From: Flammulina velutipes
Taxonomy: Eukaryota > Basidiomycota > Agaricomycetes > Agaricales > Physalacriaceae
DNA: 64,000 nt
Direction of reading: 5' to 3'
Assembly: GCA_011800155.1 (NCBI GenBank)
Contig: CM022377.1
Coordinates: 558,001 to 622,000, forward strand
Under the pieces are notes generated by a model. The model saw only the letters and a program-made list of their open reading frames with translations, ran no database searches and was not told the origin of the DNA. Positions 20,322 to 31,883 of the stretch are shown here, one piece after another (positions within the stretch are counted from its first letter, which is position 1; each line of letters starts with the position of its first letter). Both the position numbers and the translations under genes were made by a program.

Positions 20322-23300
20322 ATGGCGCGCTCATCGACGGCCCCGACGACAAAGCCGAAATCCAAAAAGGCGACGACGAACAGCGCGCGAGATGGATACG
20401 CAAAGCGCCACGCCAAAAAGGCAAAGCCCAGTGCAGACGACGTCTACGAGTACTCGACAGATTCGCGGAAACTCAGTCGTCGAGCAAAAGTCGGGCTGGA
20501 GCTGGACCACGATGAAGAGCTCGGCGGAGACGTGCCAGACGACGAGGAAGAGAGGAACCGACTGCGTGCGCGGTTAATTGGCGAGAACGAGGACAACGAG
20601 ATGATCGACAGTGAGGACGACGAGGATCTTGACAGTGATGCTGCTTTCGATGAGAGCGACGACGATAGGTTCGCGGGATTTTTCTCGAGTAAACCTGTCA
20701 AGGTGCGTTCATCTTGGCTGCCTGGAAATGCGCTACAACTGATGCTACCTGCAAGAGTAAAGCCAAGTCAAAGACAAAGGCGAAGACAAATGTCCGTTTC
20801 GCGGATGTCGATCTGAACGAGGATGACGATGTGGAAATGCCCGAGGCTGACCCGTCCGACGACGGTAACTCCGACGATGAGGAAGAGGAAGAGTCTGGCG
20901 AAGACGACGAGTTCATTGACGTCCTCGACATTCTGGACGGTCGTGGAGAACCTCTGGACGAAGATGCAGACAAGCCCGAAAAGCCTTCTTCATCCAAGCT
21001 TGCGTCTGATAACGAGGAGGACGATGAAGACGACGACGACGACGACGAAGAGGTAGAAGAAGAAGACCCCTTCTTACCCGACGAAGACGAAGAATCCCCC
21101 GACGCTCTGGAAAATCTACATTCCTTCGTCTCCTCTCTGCCTACCGCATCACTCAAGCGAAAACCTGACGCAGAAGCGGACGCTGCCGAACCTCCTCGGA
21201 AACGCCGCATTCTCAAAGAAAAGCACGAAGCAGGCGCAGAGAATGAGTACAGACCCCATTCAGCAGGTCAGTCATGCTAATTATTCCTGCGTTTGACTGA
21301 CTGACCGTCCTGTAGGCACTAAACTTGTACTTGACGACCTTCTTGCACCGCTGGCTTCACAGCCAGAAACTCTGCAAGCCCTCAAACAATCTACGAAACC
21401 GCTCAAGTCGACCAGAATCCAGACCTTAAATGCACCGTTACAGTATCGCGCGCAAGAACGTCTGGATCGCGAGGCGGCGTACGAACAGACGAAAACCGAA
21501 GTGGACAAATGGAGTGCGACGATGAAGCGGATTCAAGAGGTAATCACACTCCCTCCTAATTATAGTCACACGCTAAATAAATACGCCAGGCCGAGCACCT
21601 CAGTTTTCCACTCCAAAGCAAACCCGAGGGACGCGTCTCTGCATTAGAGCTCGCAGCAAAATTCCGACCTCGCACCGAGCTCGAGTCTTCGGTGGATAAG
21701 CTTCTCAAGTCCGCCAAGCTGCGCGACGAGGACATCGAAGCCACCGAAGAGGACATGCTCAAGACGAACAAACTCACCGTGGAAGAGGTTGCTGAGCGCC
21801 GTGCGGAGCTACGCCGTAATCGCGAGCTCATGTTCCGTGCGGAAACCAAGGCGAAGCGTGTGGCGAAGATTAAAAGCAAAACGTACAGGAAGCTCAAGAG
21901 GAAGGAACGGGAAAAGGTGGAAGAACAGAACGAGAGTGATAAGGAGGATGCGTTGAAGAGGGAGGTTGAGCGCGCAAAGGAGCGCGCGACGTTGAGGCAC
22001 AAGAACACTGGCAAGTGGGCAAAGCAGATGAAGGGGAGAAATGAGTTTGAGGAAGATGGGAGTCGGCAGAACATAGAGGAAATGCTGACGAAAGGGGAGA
22101 GGCTGAAGAGGAAGATTGCTGGGAGGGGGAGTGATGATGAGAGCGACGAAAGCGATGACGAGGGTGGTTTTGACGAAGAGGCGATCCGCCAGGAAGCGTT
22201 CCAAGAGCTGTCCAGGTTAAAGGAGGCACAGACAGACGATGGAGATTCAGGCAAGCGCAAGGGCGTCTTCGAGATGAAGTTCATGAAGGATGCGATGGCA
22301 CGCAAACAGAACGAGGCTGACAAGGAGGTCGACGATTTTGTCAAGGAGATGAACGGAATCGAGACAATCGAAAATGGTGATGACGCCGACCCATCTAGCG
22401 GTGTCGTGGTATCTCGCACTGGTGGCAGAGCTGTATACCATCCTGGCGCAGTATGTCTCTTGTTCAATTGCATGTTCACATCTAACTAATCCCGTTTAGG
22501 TGAAAGAGACACCTAAAGCGTCAACGTCCAAAATCTCTGTTGTGGCAGCTGATCCCGCCGACCAATCCAATCCTTGGTTGAACCCCGAAGCAGCCTCTTC
22601 CACCAAACTTTCCAGGAGGAAGAACGAGGTCGTCGTCGACAAGGACAGCAATCTGAATGACAAGGCGAAGAACAAGTTGAAGAAGAAAAAGTCCAAAGCG
22701 CATGAGGAAAAGGCCAAAGCGCAGGACGACGCCAGGGTGGAGATTGACGTCGATAATGTCCTTAATCTGAGCAGCAAAGGCAAGGGGAAGCAATTAGCTG
22801 ATGCGGAGGACGAAGACGAAGACGAGGTCGATCTACAGGAACGCAAGTTGGTGGCCAAAAAGGGCAAGGGCAAGAATGTGGCGTTTGAGCAACGGGATCT
22901 GGTCGCGATGGCGTTTGCGGGAGATAATGTAGTCCAGGTAAGATTCATGTGTGGGGCCGCTGCGGGCGTAGACTAATTTTCCGGTCGTAGGAGTTTCAAG
23001 AGACAAAACGACGCGAGATGGACGCGGATGCTCCGACAGAGGTTGACACGACACTTCCTGGATGGGTCTGTTTATTTCCCCACATCAGATCAACTCGGAC
23101 TTACTCTCCTATTCGTCTAGGGCTCCTGGGGTGGAACTGGCGCGAGTAAACCCAAACCCAAACCGCACCTCATCAAGAAGATAGCGGGAGTAGACCCCAA
23201 GTCGCGCAAGGACTATGGAAAGGGGCATGTTATCATCTCGGAGAAGGTGGACAAGAAAGCTGCCAAGTATCTGGTTAAGGACCTGCCGTATCCGTATACG

Positions 23301-23441
23301 AGCAAGGCGCAGTATGAGCGCAGCTTGGAACAGCCGATTGGAGTGGAGTGGAATACGAGGGTTGGGTTCCAGAGGGCGACTATGCCCAAGGTGACGAAGA
23401 AGCTGGGGGCTGTAATTGATCCTTTGAGCAAGGTGTTTTAA
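20322..23441 (+). CDS. UTP14: U3 snoRNP protein UTP14 (SSU processome)
   Basis: Utp14 is a nucleolar component of the SSU processome, needed for 18S rRNA processing. It activates the helicase Dhr1 in yeast. The start is ATG at 20322 (MARSSTAPTTKPKSKK). The N-terminal third is very acidic (runs of D and E, for example around 21010-21080). The conserved core follows an intron near 21270: LLAPLASQPETLQALKQSTK, STRIQTLNAPLQYRAQERLD and REAAYEQTKTEVDKWSATMK. Next come EEVAERRAELRRNRELMFRA and KAKRVAKIKSKTYRKLKRK, the Utp14 signature. The middle holds RHKNTGKWAKQM. The C-terminus has the diagnostic GSWGGTG, YPYTSKAQYERSLEQPIGVE and WNTRVGFQRATMP. About six introns are inferred. Long Ser-rich open frames on the opposite strand are shadows. 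Confidence 0.95.
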
Positions 23442-23965
23442 AATTATGAAGGTGGATATTAGAACGATCATGTGTAGGCTATCTATTTGGCATCGCTGCG
23501 GTCATTGACATTTCCGGGATGTGAAGTTGCGGAGAACTGTGTTGTCTAATTAAGTCTTATTCATTGCACAAGCGCTATACTTTCGATGGTTCACGTACAC
23601 TCACTAAGGGACATCGTAAGTATGAGAAAGACAGACAGACCAATGCAGATGATTGCAGTGCAGAACATTTTTGTGTCTTTTAGGCGAGTGCTGGTGACGA
23701 AGTCGTACTATGTGGAAAAACGAATGACAACTGTACTTGATTTTTTGCCTACAGCCCAACATATACTAAGTGTCAAGCAGACCCACCACTCAGTGCTTGT
23801 CAAAGTCGTCCTGGAAAAATAAGGTTGACACAATGAAGGCGCATTGTCCTACTTAGGTGGCAAAACTTTCCGGTCTTCGCTAATAGCTATCAATTATGTG
23901 TTCTATGTGGGTCATAATGCACAATGATCAAGCTACTCAGTGAAAAACCTTGGCGAGACAGGTAT
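23442..23965. other. intergenic downstream of UTP14
   Basis: UTP14 3' end and spacer before the tRNA-like gene. I see no gene. Confidence 0.45.
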
Positions 23966-23966
23966 T

Positions 23967-24075
23967 GGGGGCACCCAGAATTGAACTGGGGACGTCCGGA
24001 AGCAGTCACGAATAGTATTCTTGAGAATAGCCTTCTACTTCAGTCTGGTTGTTCTGCCCACTGAGCTATGCCCCC
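23967..24075 (-). tRNA. tRNA-like gene with intron; anticodon GAA by position, Cys-like body
   Basis: The minus strand has a perfect 7 bp acceptor stem (GGGGGCA with TGCCCCC) and a T arm CCCAG-TTCAATT-CTGGG. It also has a variable loop ACGTC and a D arm GCTC...GAAC with one mismatch. The anticodon loop reads CTGAAG, with a probable intron of about 36 nt directly after it. By position the anticodon is GAA (Phe), and the base after the acceptor stem is A. The acceptor and T arms, from memory, resemble eukaryotic tRNA-Cys more than tRNA-Phe. There is one extra nucleotide between the D and anticodon stems and an A-C mismatch in the anticodon stem. It may be a pseudogene. The isotype is left open. 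Confidence 0.55.
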
Positions 24076-24995
24076 GTTGCAGTACCCTGCGTTTCCAACA
24101 CCAATCTATGCCGTGTTCTACCTCGCGGTTCTGTCACTGTACAGAATTCAAACCTCGACATGCTTAGTCCCCAACATCAGCTCGCGCCGGATCGACGCGC
24201 CACCGGCATTCCAAACCTCTCAGTAGAATCGATCAATTCATTTGTCCTCTATCACGCTCTGCCTGAGCACTCTCGCCGATGTCTTGACCTCAAAGGTATG
24301 TGCCGACAAACTAGGACTTTGCCCCACCGACAACTGCGTCATACTCAGAGAAACTAGTAGTAGTAAATTCTGGCTGTCGTCAAGTATGTAGACATGGTAT
24401 CCCGCTCGAATATGAACAGAGAGCCACTAGCATGCTTTCAAAGCTAACTTGAGCCGCTACGGAACGTAATACGATTATGTAGGCCGATCCTTTCCGTCGT
24501 TGGGAACTATCATAGGTTTCAAGTCAGCCATAGAGCTGCAGGACTAATATGTAAGCAGTACTAATTAATCTAATGTGGATTGCGGCTGACGTCGAGATTG
24601 GAGGTGAACGTTGAAAGAAAAGACGAGCTTGGGGAGCGAAGAGTTCAAATACGAAAGCCCATAAGGGGTTATCGAGGAATGATCCGAGTCCGTCGATCCG
24701 ATCGCACTTAATACAGGCACGAACATACATAGGACAGGTATGTACAGGCGCACAGAGTCATTTACAGGCGGGAGAAACAACTGAAGAACTCACCAATTTC
24801 TCTACAGAGGTCTATATCGCGGTCAATGCATGTTGCTGAGTACATCTAAGCTCACGGGCTACGCCGCTGTACTAGTAATAGGATACATAATAAAAGATAA
24901 TTTACATCCTGCAGCACCAAGACTAGTTGTAAGTCCCACTGTTCTCCCTATATTAACTAGACTGGCACATAACTCGATCCCAATGATGAGGGCTC
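24076..24995. other. intergenic, nothing recognised
   Basis: Several short open frames occur on both strands, but no domain or exon chain can be supported. The stretch lies between the tRNA-like gene and the end of the membrane-protein gene. Confidence 0.4.
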
Positions 24996-26530
24996 CTACC
25001 GACGGTAGTCGGAAACAACGTCCCCCACGCCACTCCTCTCTTCACCTTCTCTCAGAAGGGAATTTTGCTCACCTTGACTCAGGCTCACATCAGTGATGTC
25101 ATCCATTTCTATTATGATGTCCATCTGTTCCTTACGTCGCCGTATCTCTTCCCAAGGATTTAGATCTCCTGTAAAGAAATATATGACCCCATCCCAGAAC
25201 CACGTTGGAAGGCTCTTCAAAGAGGCCATAATGCTCCGACGATTCAAAAGCGTTAGGCGGAGAACCTGGTACAAAGGTTGGAGTATGGCAGAGCCAGCGA
25301 GGATTTGCCCGAAGCTCAAAATCTTCTCCACCGTGTCGTCTGGACCCTCGGGATCTGGTGGGAAGTCAACGGGAGGTAGGTCGAACATCGTGTGTGCCCT
25401 ATTCGAGGACAGCCGATAGAAGTGGGACATCGACAGATACGGCATTCCAATGGCGCCTGCCCATGACAAGTAAACCGTGCATGAAACAAAGAAGAAGAGC
25501 CATGGATGTGAATGGGTTACGACCAGCCTAGATGAGTTATCAGAGGTGGAGTCTGATCAAGGAATGGAATGAACTGACCATACGGATTGGAAGAATACGT
25601 GGCTGGCCATAAACGGTTTCTGTAACCACCTTCCACGTTCCCACCACTCGACCTTTGCCCAACGCCTCTTCGTCTCAGTCCAAATATCGATGGAGTGCCT
25701 CAGCACATAGACAAGAAAGACGATGGGGACAATGAAAACCAAGATGTAGGACCAGCTCATGTAAGTCAATGCTTCGACAAAACGATACAATAACCATGAC
25801 TTCATCGTGGGAGTACTGCAATGGAAGGTGATGTCCTCAACATCAAACACGCTCTCTCTCGCGAAGTAGATGAGCAACTGCAGGGCTATCCACAGCCCGA
25901 GCATACTGAATGACGCTCCCAGGACGATATACCGATACCCTCGCCCTAGCCGCAGGTATAGTCGACCTGGTTTCCTGCGATTGAACAGGTAACGAAAAGA
26001 GACATAGACAAAGTAGACGGCGAGTGGCGATATCGTGAGGACGAGAGCGAAATGGGAGTCGGACAGGGAAAGGGCCCTGTTCCTCATGGTGATGAACGTG
26101 GCGAGAAGGATGGTGAACACCTGCACGAAGACGACGCCAACAGATGCTTCCAGATCCTCCTGAGACCATTTTACGAGGATAGCGAGACATATGTTAACGA
26201 TGAATGCTAGTGCGAAATGTCAGTAAATGCAATAATACTTGTCTATGAGAATTCTGTACAAGAGAAACGAACCAGAAATCCTTGCATGTCAGGTTCTCTG
26301 TCACTGACGACGATGCAGTCGAAGTATTGCAATAACTCTTGCGCCTCAGAAGTTGAAAGGCCGAAAAGCATCGTGCAGGAGAAGGATAGAGGCTGCTGAC
26401 CGGCGGGGGCAAGGAAAAATAGACGCCCAACAGACAATGCACTGATATAAGCACGATAAACATCAGCTAAGGCGCTCGACTTGAGTTGGATCAGATGCAG
26501 TGGTGAGGAAAGATCAACGTCTATGTACAT
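24996..26530 (-). CDS. polytopic membrane protein of an uncharacterised basidiomycete family
   Basis: Minus-strand exons form a multipass protein. The N-terminal part contains MLFGLSTSEAQELLQYFDCI and VVSDREPDMQGFLVRF; the DREPxxQG block recurs in a family I know from Agaricomycetes without an assigned function. After introns come hydrophobic helices FIVNICLAILVKW, VGVVFVQVFTILLATFITM, FALVLTISPLAVYFVYVSF, YIVLGASFSMLGLWIALQLL and SYILVFIVPIVFLVYVL. The exon from 25560 joins in frame (WLVVTHSHPWLFFFV) to the last exon. That exon ends with a hydrophilic, acidic C-terminus (MDIIIEMDDITDVSLSQGEQ) at 24996. The start at 26530 (MYIDVDLSSPLH) is the least certain part, as an upstream exon may exist. 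No function is claimed. Confidence 0.65.
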
Positions 26531-26911
26531 AATCTATAACTTCAAAATCAGACTACTGTATAGAGTGGAACTCAACTGTTTCTCGAGTGCTTCTCCGGAT
26601 AGCGTCTGCCTTGCTTTACCTGCACCAAGGCCGATCTCCTCGGTAAATCTATGTCACAGTTTCAGTTTGAATAGAGTACAGTGATTGGCGCCGGAAGTAC
26701 TACTTACTTCGACTTGACACAGAACACAGACCTAAGGGATGCGGTATCAAATCGTGATAAATCCAGGACATCCCATGCGACACACCATTTTCAGAATCGT
26801 TTCAACCGCCATATTACAACAGAGGCCAAGAATTTGAAGAACGTAAGAAAGTACTAAGAATGAAGGAACTCGGATGGGTCGGGCCGATCCGCAACCTGAC
26901 TTTTGACTACC
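26531..26911. other. divergent promoter region before URM1
   Basis: No gene is supported, except a possible extra 5' exon of the membrane-protein gene on the minus strand. Confidence 0.4.
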
Positions 26912-27280
26912 ATGACCTCCGAAATAAAAGTCAAGGTCGAATTCGGCGGCGGACTTGAACTGCTATTCTCCAATGAACGTGTTCACGACCTCTCATTACC
27001 ATCCACTCTGGAAGACGGCAAGCCTACATCGGTCGACTTTCTCATACATTACCTACGCGACAATTTGTTGAAGGAAAGGGAGGAGTTATTCCTAGACAAG
27101 GATACTGTGTACGTGCTCTACATGGCACTGGGTTTGCAATTACATCTAATCAGTCTTTGCAGACGACCCGGAATACTGGTCCTCATAAACGATACGGATT
27201 GGGAACTTGAAGGCGAAAAAGAATACATTCTGCGAGAAGGAGACGAGGTTGTCTTCATCTCGACGTTACATGGCGGATAG
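26912..27280 (+). CDS. URM1: ubiquitin-related modifier URM1
   Basis: Urm1 is a small ubiquitin-fold protein. Its C-terminal thiocarboxylate donates sulphur for 2-thiolation of wobble uridine in tRNAs, and it also conjugates to lysines (urmylation). The protein starts [20 protein letters not shown]. It contains the conserved [13 protein letters not shown] and an intron whose removal gives [20 protein letters not shown]. It ends VFISTLHGG with the obligatory Gly-Gly at the very C-terminus. The donor is GTACGT after codon position 2 of the Val in DTV. The length of about 105 residues is normal. Start chosen: the first ATG, since an upstream TTG in frame is not expected to be used. Confidence 0.95.
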   Translation: [122 protein letters not shown]

Positions 27281-27888
27281 CCGGCAATGGATATGACGCA
27301 GCGGTCTTACAGCTGGAAACTAAGAGACGCCGTGCGAGGGCTCTGCCCCGCTCTAGATCACTAGGAATTATTGGTGGGGACCATCCTCATATCCTCCAGA
27401 TCGCTGCTAATCCTCTCACTTTTATATAGACGAATGCTTTGTACTTATACTGTGCAATGGAGACCACCCTCTGGATCCATGCCGTACTTATACCTCGCGA
27501 TTGTAGACGGTTTGTCGTCGTCTTGTTTGGTGTTTGGGAGAACCACGCGGCAGTCCCATGGCTTCAGGCGGGAATGTCACTCAAACAACGTGCAGCCGAA
27601 ACTTGAAAAGAGAATCTGTTCGTCCTATCTCTATTATGGGTGCGTTGACATCCTGCATGCAAGCTAGATGCGGTTTGCGATTCAAGTCACTCCAGCGACC
27701 TAACAGAGTCTCCTGCGTTGTAGCATGTGCGATGCATAGACGCCACTCCGCGGACGGCCAAGCTTCTGCACTATAAGATTGACCATCGCGTTCCCACTCC
27801 TTCTACACACTCATACTCTCAACACAATACGGTACTGTTTCGCACGTCAAGCATCATCTATTGTAGCATTGACACATTCATCCTCTAG
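27281..27888. other. intergenic, nothing recognised
   Basis: Short frames only. The last 100 bases are likely promoter and leader of the next small secreted-protein gene. Confidence 0.4.
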
Positions 27889-28208
27889 ATGCAATACCAA
27901 ACCACGTTCACCTCTTGCATCGTCCTCTTGAGCGCTGCAGCCACGGTATCGGCCAACCCTGCGATGGATGTCGGGGCGCTCTGCTTCAGAGAAGAAGGAA
28001 AACTGCTTTTGCTTCACCAAGGGTGACCCTAAAGTCGTCTGCAAATATTGGTCTAACGCTGGATCGGCGAGGTACTGTCCTGGTGGAAAGGCGCAATTCG
28101 TCTGCTGTGATGACTGCCGTGAGTTTATGGTCTTCGGTGCATATGGTCTACGCTCATACAGCTTTGTATGACGTAGGACGATCTCACGGCTGCTTTACTA
28201 TTGGTTGA
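27889..28208 (+). CDS. small secreted cysteine-rich protein
   Basis: The N-terminus MQYQTTFTSCIVLLSAAAT is a signal peptide. An intron starting gtatcg and ending at cagag (about 46 nt) would join it in frame to KKENCFCFTKGDPKVVCKYW. The protein then runs through SARYCPGGKAQFVCCDDC. A second intron (gtgagt...cgtag) gives the end CRRSHGCFTIG with stop at 28206-28208. The mature peptide has about eight cysteines in some 60 residues (CxC, C, C, CC, C, C), the spacing of a disulphide-stabilised secreted peptide. The first splice is the weak point. Without it the first exon ends at a stop after LLLLHQG. The function is unknown; effector-like or antimicrobial roles would be speculation. Confidence 0.6.
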
Positions 28209-28545
28209 GATTTCATTTCATTATAAATTTATTAGTTTTGGAGTTGCCAACTTCTGGATGATTACGATGTCGAGATGATTTCCTTGTGCGATCTTCAACG
28301 TAGAGGTTAGCCATTTGCATTATCGTGCTTTCGCTGTCCCGGGAGAAACAGCAGCAGCCAGTGCTTTTGTTGATTGCATCAGCATGGCGCACATCCAGAT
28401 GCCGTGGAAATGGGAAAGTTGATGCATCTGTCTTTCTGAATGAACGTCGAACGGAACTGCAATTTAGCCACCTATATGTTAGAAGCCTAAGCCCTAAACG
28501 TTAAACGACCCAGGGTACCGGTTTGAATATTCCTTCCGTTCGGCC
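28209..28545. other. intergenic before the EZH2-like gene
   Basis: No coding signal is seen. This is the presumptive promoter of the next gene. Confidence 0.4.
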
Positions 28546-31035
28546 ATGATGTCTTTGGCAAAGAATACTTTGTCGCATGCGAACCAGCGCGTCGTCACGG
28601 TGGAATCTACCTTGGATGGCTCATGGAAAGAATTCTATGGCTGGCAGCAAAGGTACTGCACACAACTCATGACAAAATTGTGCACGACTTGGGACAATGT
28701 ATCTAGTATGCCTACAGCTAAAAACTACGTCGCTGAATCCCTTCTGTCAACATACTTTGACATCCAGGACTACGAAACCGAATCATGCACTGATAGCCAG
28801 GAACTGGAGGAAGTTCTCACTGTATTGCAACTGGACTCATTCCCTCCAATATCTCCCTACGAGACATTCCCTCTTACAGATAGGAATGTCTATCATGGGG
28901 ATGAGGCTGAACTGCTTCCTTTTAGGCCCTATTCGGATGACGAAATGTTCAATTATCTGGACTTCCTCGATAGCCATTATACCGATGACGCTTTCGAATG
29001 GAAGACAATGAAAGACCCTAACAGTGTGCCAAGTTGGATTTCATTGGGGGATGGAAATGCACTAACTTGTTTTCTAGGGCACATAATTATCTTGCATGCT
29101 ACGTGGCAGTTGCTCGAACACCACGGCTTTTCTTTCGAAGAGATCGACGCCACAGGAATTCTACCCGAATGCCTTCTATCCGGCAATAATACGAGATTTG
29201 AACCCGGACTTCTGGCCAATAGTGCTCGGAGGTATTCATCTACTTGTGTCTACGCCTTGCTTGCTCAAATCAAATGCTTCTCAGGGATTATCTTCCGTGG
29301 CCTAACCTCAAGTTGCCGTCGTACAATGCGCTTAGAAGGCTGGAAACACAAGTCAATGAGGTAGCTGGGATTTTCTGCAATAACCTCAATTGCCTTTTGG
29401 CTTGGTGCCCCACACATCGTGAGCGTTCAAGGATCAAGAGAATAACCTAATCTCACTAGTGTGTTAGTTGAACCAAGTTCAGTACCGGGCCAAGCTCCAG
29501 CCAAGTACCCCAGTCATAATTTCTTTACGCTGTACGAACCTTGCGGGGAAGATTGTTTCCGCTTTAGCGATGCTAGCGATGACAAGGTGTGTATATGTCT
29601 TTTGGCTCTCGTAATCGTAGTTAGGTCACCGCGCTCACCGATTAAACTCTCAGCAGGATATAGAATGGAACGCAAATGAGGCCTTGATCCTCGAGCTATG
29701 CCTACGCGTATTACCAGATGCTGCACCGTGTAATTTGGCATGGTCATGCCACCAACCATGTCGCGAGGTGAGTACGATGCTTATACCATCAAACTAATCC
29801 TATTATTCGTATCCGTGTAGGTATTTGCTCGACGACGACATCTTGTGCCGGACTCAAGCATACCAGCTCCTTCCAAGCGCCCGAAGAGAAAGCGATGTAA
29901 GGACATCATCCATGACTGGCAGGAGTGGGCCGCCAACAGCCCCTGCTCTCACATTGGAATATCTTGCGAGACTGCTGGTGATGCATGTCCATGTATCGCG
30001 AACGACGCGCTCTGCCAGGCTGCTTGCCGCTGTGTACCTTTTCCATGTGAGCCTTCGGATGAAAAGATCGTGCTACAGCTAATATGTATGTATTAGGTGA
30101 AAGACGACAGATAGGATGTCGATGCACAAAGCAAGACTGCCGGAATGAGAATAAATGTCGATGCGCTCGTGCTAAGAGAGAGTGTGATCCAGCGGTTTGT
30201 CGGACCTGTGGAATCCAGTGAGTTTCTTGCCGCGGGACCCGTTTATCTGAGACTTACAGTTTATGTAGTGGTACGCATCGATTGGTATTGTCCGTTGCTA
30301 CAGTCAGCTAACGCATGGGTACACATGAATAGATATCGGATCGGGAAAATGCGCTAACGGGTCTATCCAACGAGGAATATGGAAGGTCAGTTGCGCAAGG
30401 GCGAACAAAGGTATGAATACTAAACCTTTTCGAAAGAGTTTGGAGATAAAGGAATGCCCGTGGGGCAGAGGCGCGTTTTCTCGGGAGCATATTCAGGAGG
30501 GGGAGTTCATATCTGGTACGTTGTGGTCTTTCAACATCTCTCCTTGTCTGGATATTGATAACAAGTAGAGTATGTAGGGGAGATTTTTCTGCCGCGGACT
30601 GCCGACACGAGAGAGTAATATCTTCCCTTTTTCTGGATGACATGCTGTTCATAACACTATTGCAGAATGCTTGCAAGACATCGTGGACGGAACTATCTGT
30701 TCAAGCTAGAACTGGACCGTATCATTGACTGCGCCTTTGTGGGAAATGAAACTAGGTATATAAATCACAGTATAGATAACGCAAACTGTGCGGCAGAGGG
30801 TACGCTTATTTTTGGTGCGCCACTTGACGATGAATAACGAGTTGACCCCATCTAGTATGGTTCGTAAATGGGGAACATCGTATTGGTTTTTGGGCCAGTA
30901 GGTCTTTTTCTCTATCACTGGTACCGACTCCCCAACGCTTTTGTAGCCAAGGATATTGCAGAAGGCGATGAGATACTCTTTGATTACGGGGGGGATTTTC
31001 CGCTGGACACGTCAGATACCATCGTAGTTGATTGA
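28546..31035 (+). CDS. EZH2: EZH2-type histone H3K27 methyltransferase (CXC + SET)
   Basis: Catalytic subunit type of Polycomb repressive complex 2, which methylates H3 Lys27 for facultative gene silencing in the nucleus. The N-terminal exon starts MMSLAKNTLSHANQRVVTVE and has no recognisable motif. An intron after SARR leads to RDYLPWPNLKLPSYNALRRL and IFCNNLNCLLAWCPTH, matching the Cys-containing region before the CXC in EZH proteins. The CXC domain reads SPCSHIGISCETAGDACPC, CQAACRC, then RRQIGCRCTKQDCRNENKC and KRECDPAVCRTCGI. The SET domain follows: SIQRGIWK, ECPWGRGAFSREHIQEGEFI, EYVGEIFLPRTADTRE, RNYLFKLELDRIIDCAFVG, the cofactor motif RYINHS, VNGEHRIGFWA and EGDEILFDYGGDFP. About ten short introns are inferred. 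The protein looks compact for the family. Confidence 0.88.
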
Positions 31036-31420
31036 TACTTCAATTGCAAAAGGACCACCTTCACTATGAGTCCTTCCGATTGAGTGAATAAATCCCCCGC
31101 GATCGTTGGTGAAGTCACCGCAAGACTGGGGGGCAGTATCAAGCAAAGTACCGTTGACGCTATCGGGAAGGATCGAGCGTTCACACAGTGCATGAGTTAC
31201 GAGGGTTGGGCCGAGCGAACATATGTCGGCGTCCCAGTCGAGCTTGCCGAGTGACCTAGAGATGTGCAAAAGCTCACAACCTTGTGTTTCACTTCGTGAA
31301 CGTGTTGTGTACAAGTCTTTCATTCAGATGCGAGATGGTGGCTGGGCATGAATGCTATTCATGTAGGCATATGATACAGCGTGATGCATAATGGGTGACC
31401 ATAGAGATAGAACACAACGT
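31036..31420. other. short convergent spacer, EZH2-like / RPS30
   Basis: The 3' ends of two convergent genes face each other. A minus-strand open frame at 31012-31323 has no recognisable content. Confidence 0.4.
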
Positions 31421-31883
31421 CTACTTCTCCGGGTTAGGGTTCCTATGAATGAGTCAGTAATCGAGTTGCGAATGTAAAGCGCAAGAGATGAATCAGATAG
31501 GAGCGAAAGACATGTGCTTTGGTTTCAACATGGGTGTTCGGCAGTTTTGGTTGTATCATCACAAGAAGGGGGAGAGTAAAGCAGCGCATGAAGGAAATCA
31601 CTCACATCCGTCGCTTGCCACCAGGAAGAAGTGTAACATTGACGAAGCTGCATATATCGTCAGTACCGCTGTCACACGCAGCATAGGCTAGTACGCACCG
31701 TCTGTTGTATAATATCCTCTTCTTTGCCCGTCCCTTGGGCGTTTTCTTCTTTTCCTGAGCTTCGACTTTGGGAGTCTGCGACTTGACTTTACCGGCACGA
31801 GCCAGGGATCCGTGAACTAGACATCGCTACCGTGAGCAGACCGTTGCAGGCGACGACGACGCAAGGACCGCACCTTTGCCCAT
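31421..31883 (-). CDS. RPS30: 40S ribosomal protein eS30
   Basis: eS30 is a small basic protein of the 40S subunit. The gene is hidden in four small exons. ATG GGC AAA G at 31883-31874 joins after an intron to [20 protein letters not shown], then [20 protein letters not shown]. After a further intron comes [14 protein letters not shown], and a last exon gives NPNPEK with stop at 31421-31423. The product is about 63 residues, the usual length. It is made directly as eS30, without the N-terminal ubiquitin-like part found in animal FAU fusions. The splice pattern (M-G-K then intron) is conserved in eS30 genes of other fungi as I recall. Confidence 0.93.

Noticed and set aside
21556..22479. Long Ser-rich open frame on the minus strand
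   Set aside because: It is antisense to the acidic and basic coding sequence of UTP14, a codon-composition shadow.
28480..28505. Telomere-like cctaagccctaaacg
   Set aside because: Too short and imperfect, with no tandem array.
31425..31440. Telomere-like gggttagggtt
   Set aside because: It is the last coding exon of RPS30 read on the other strand (codons for NPNP), not a telomeric repeat.
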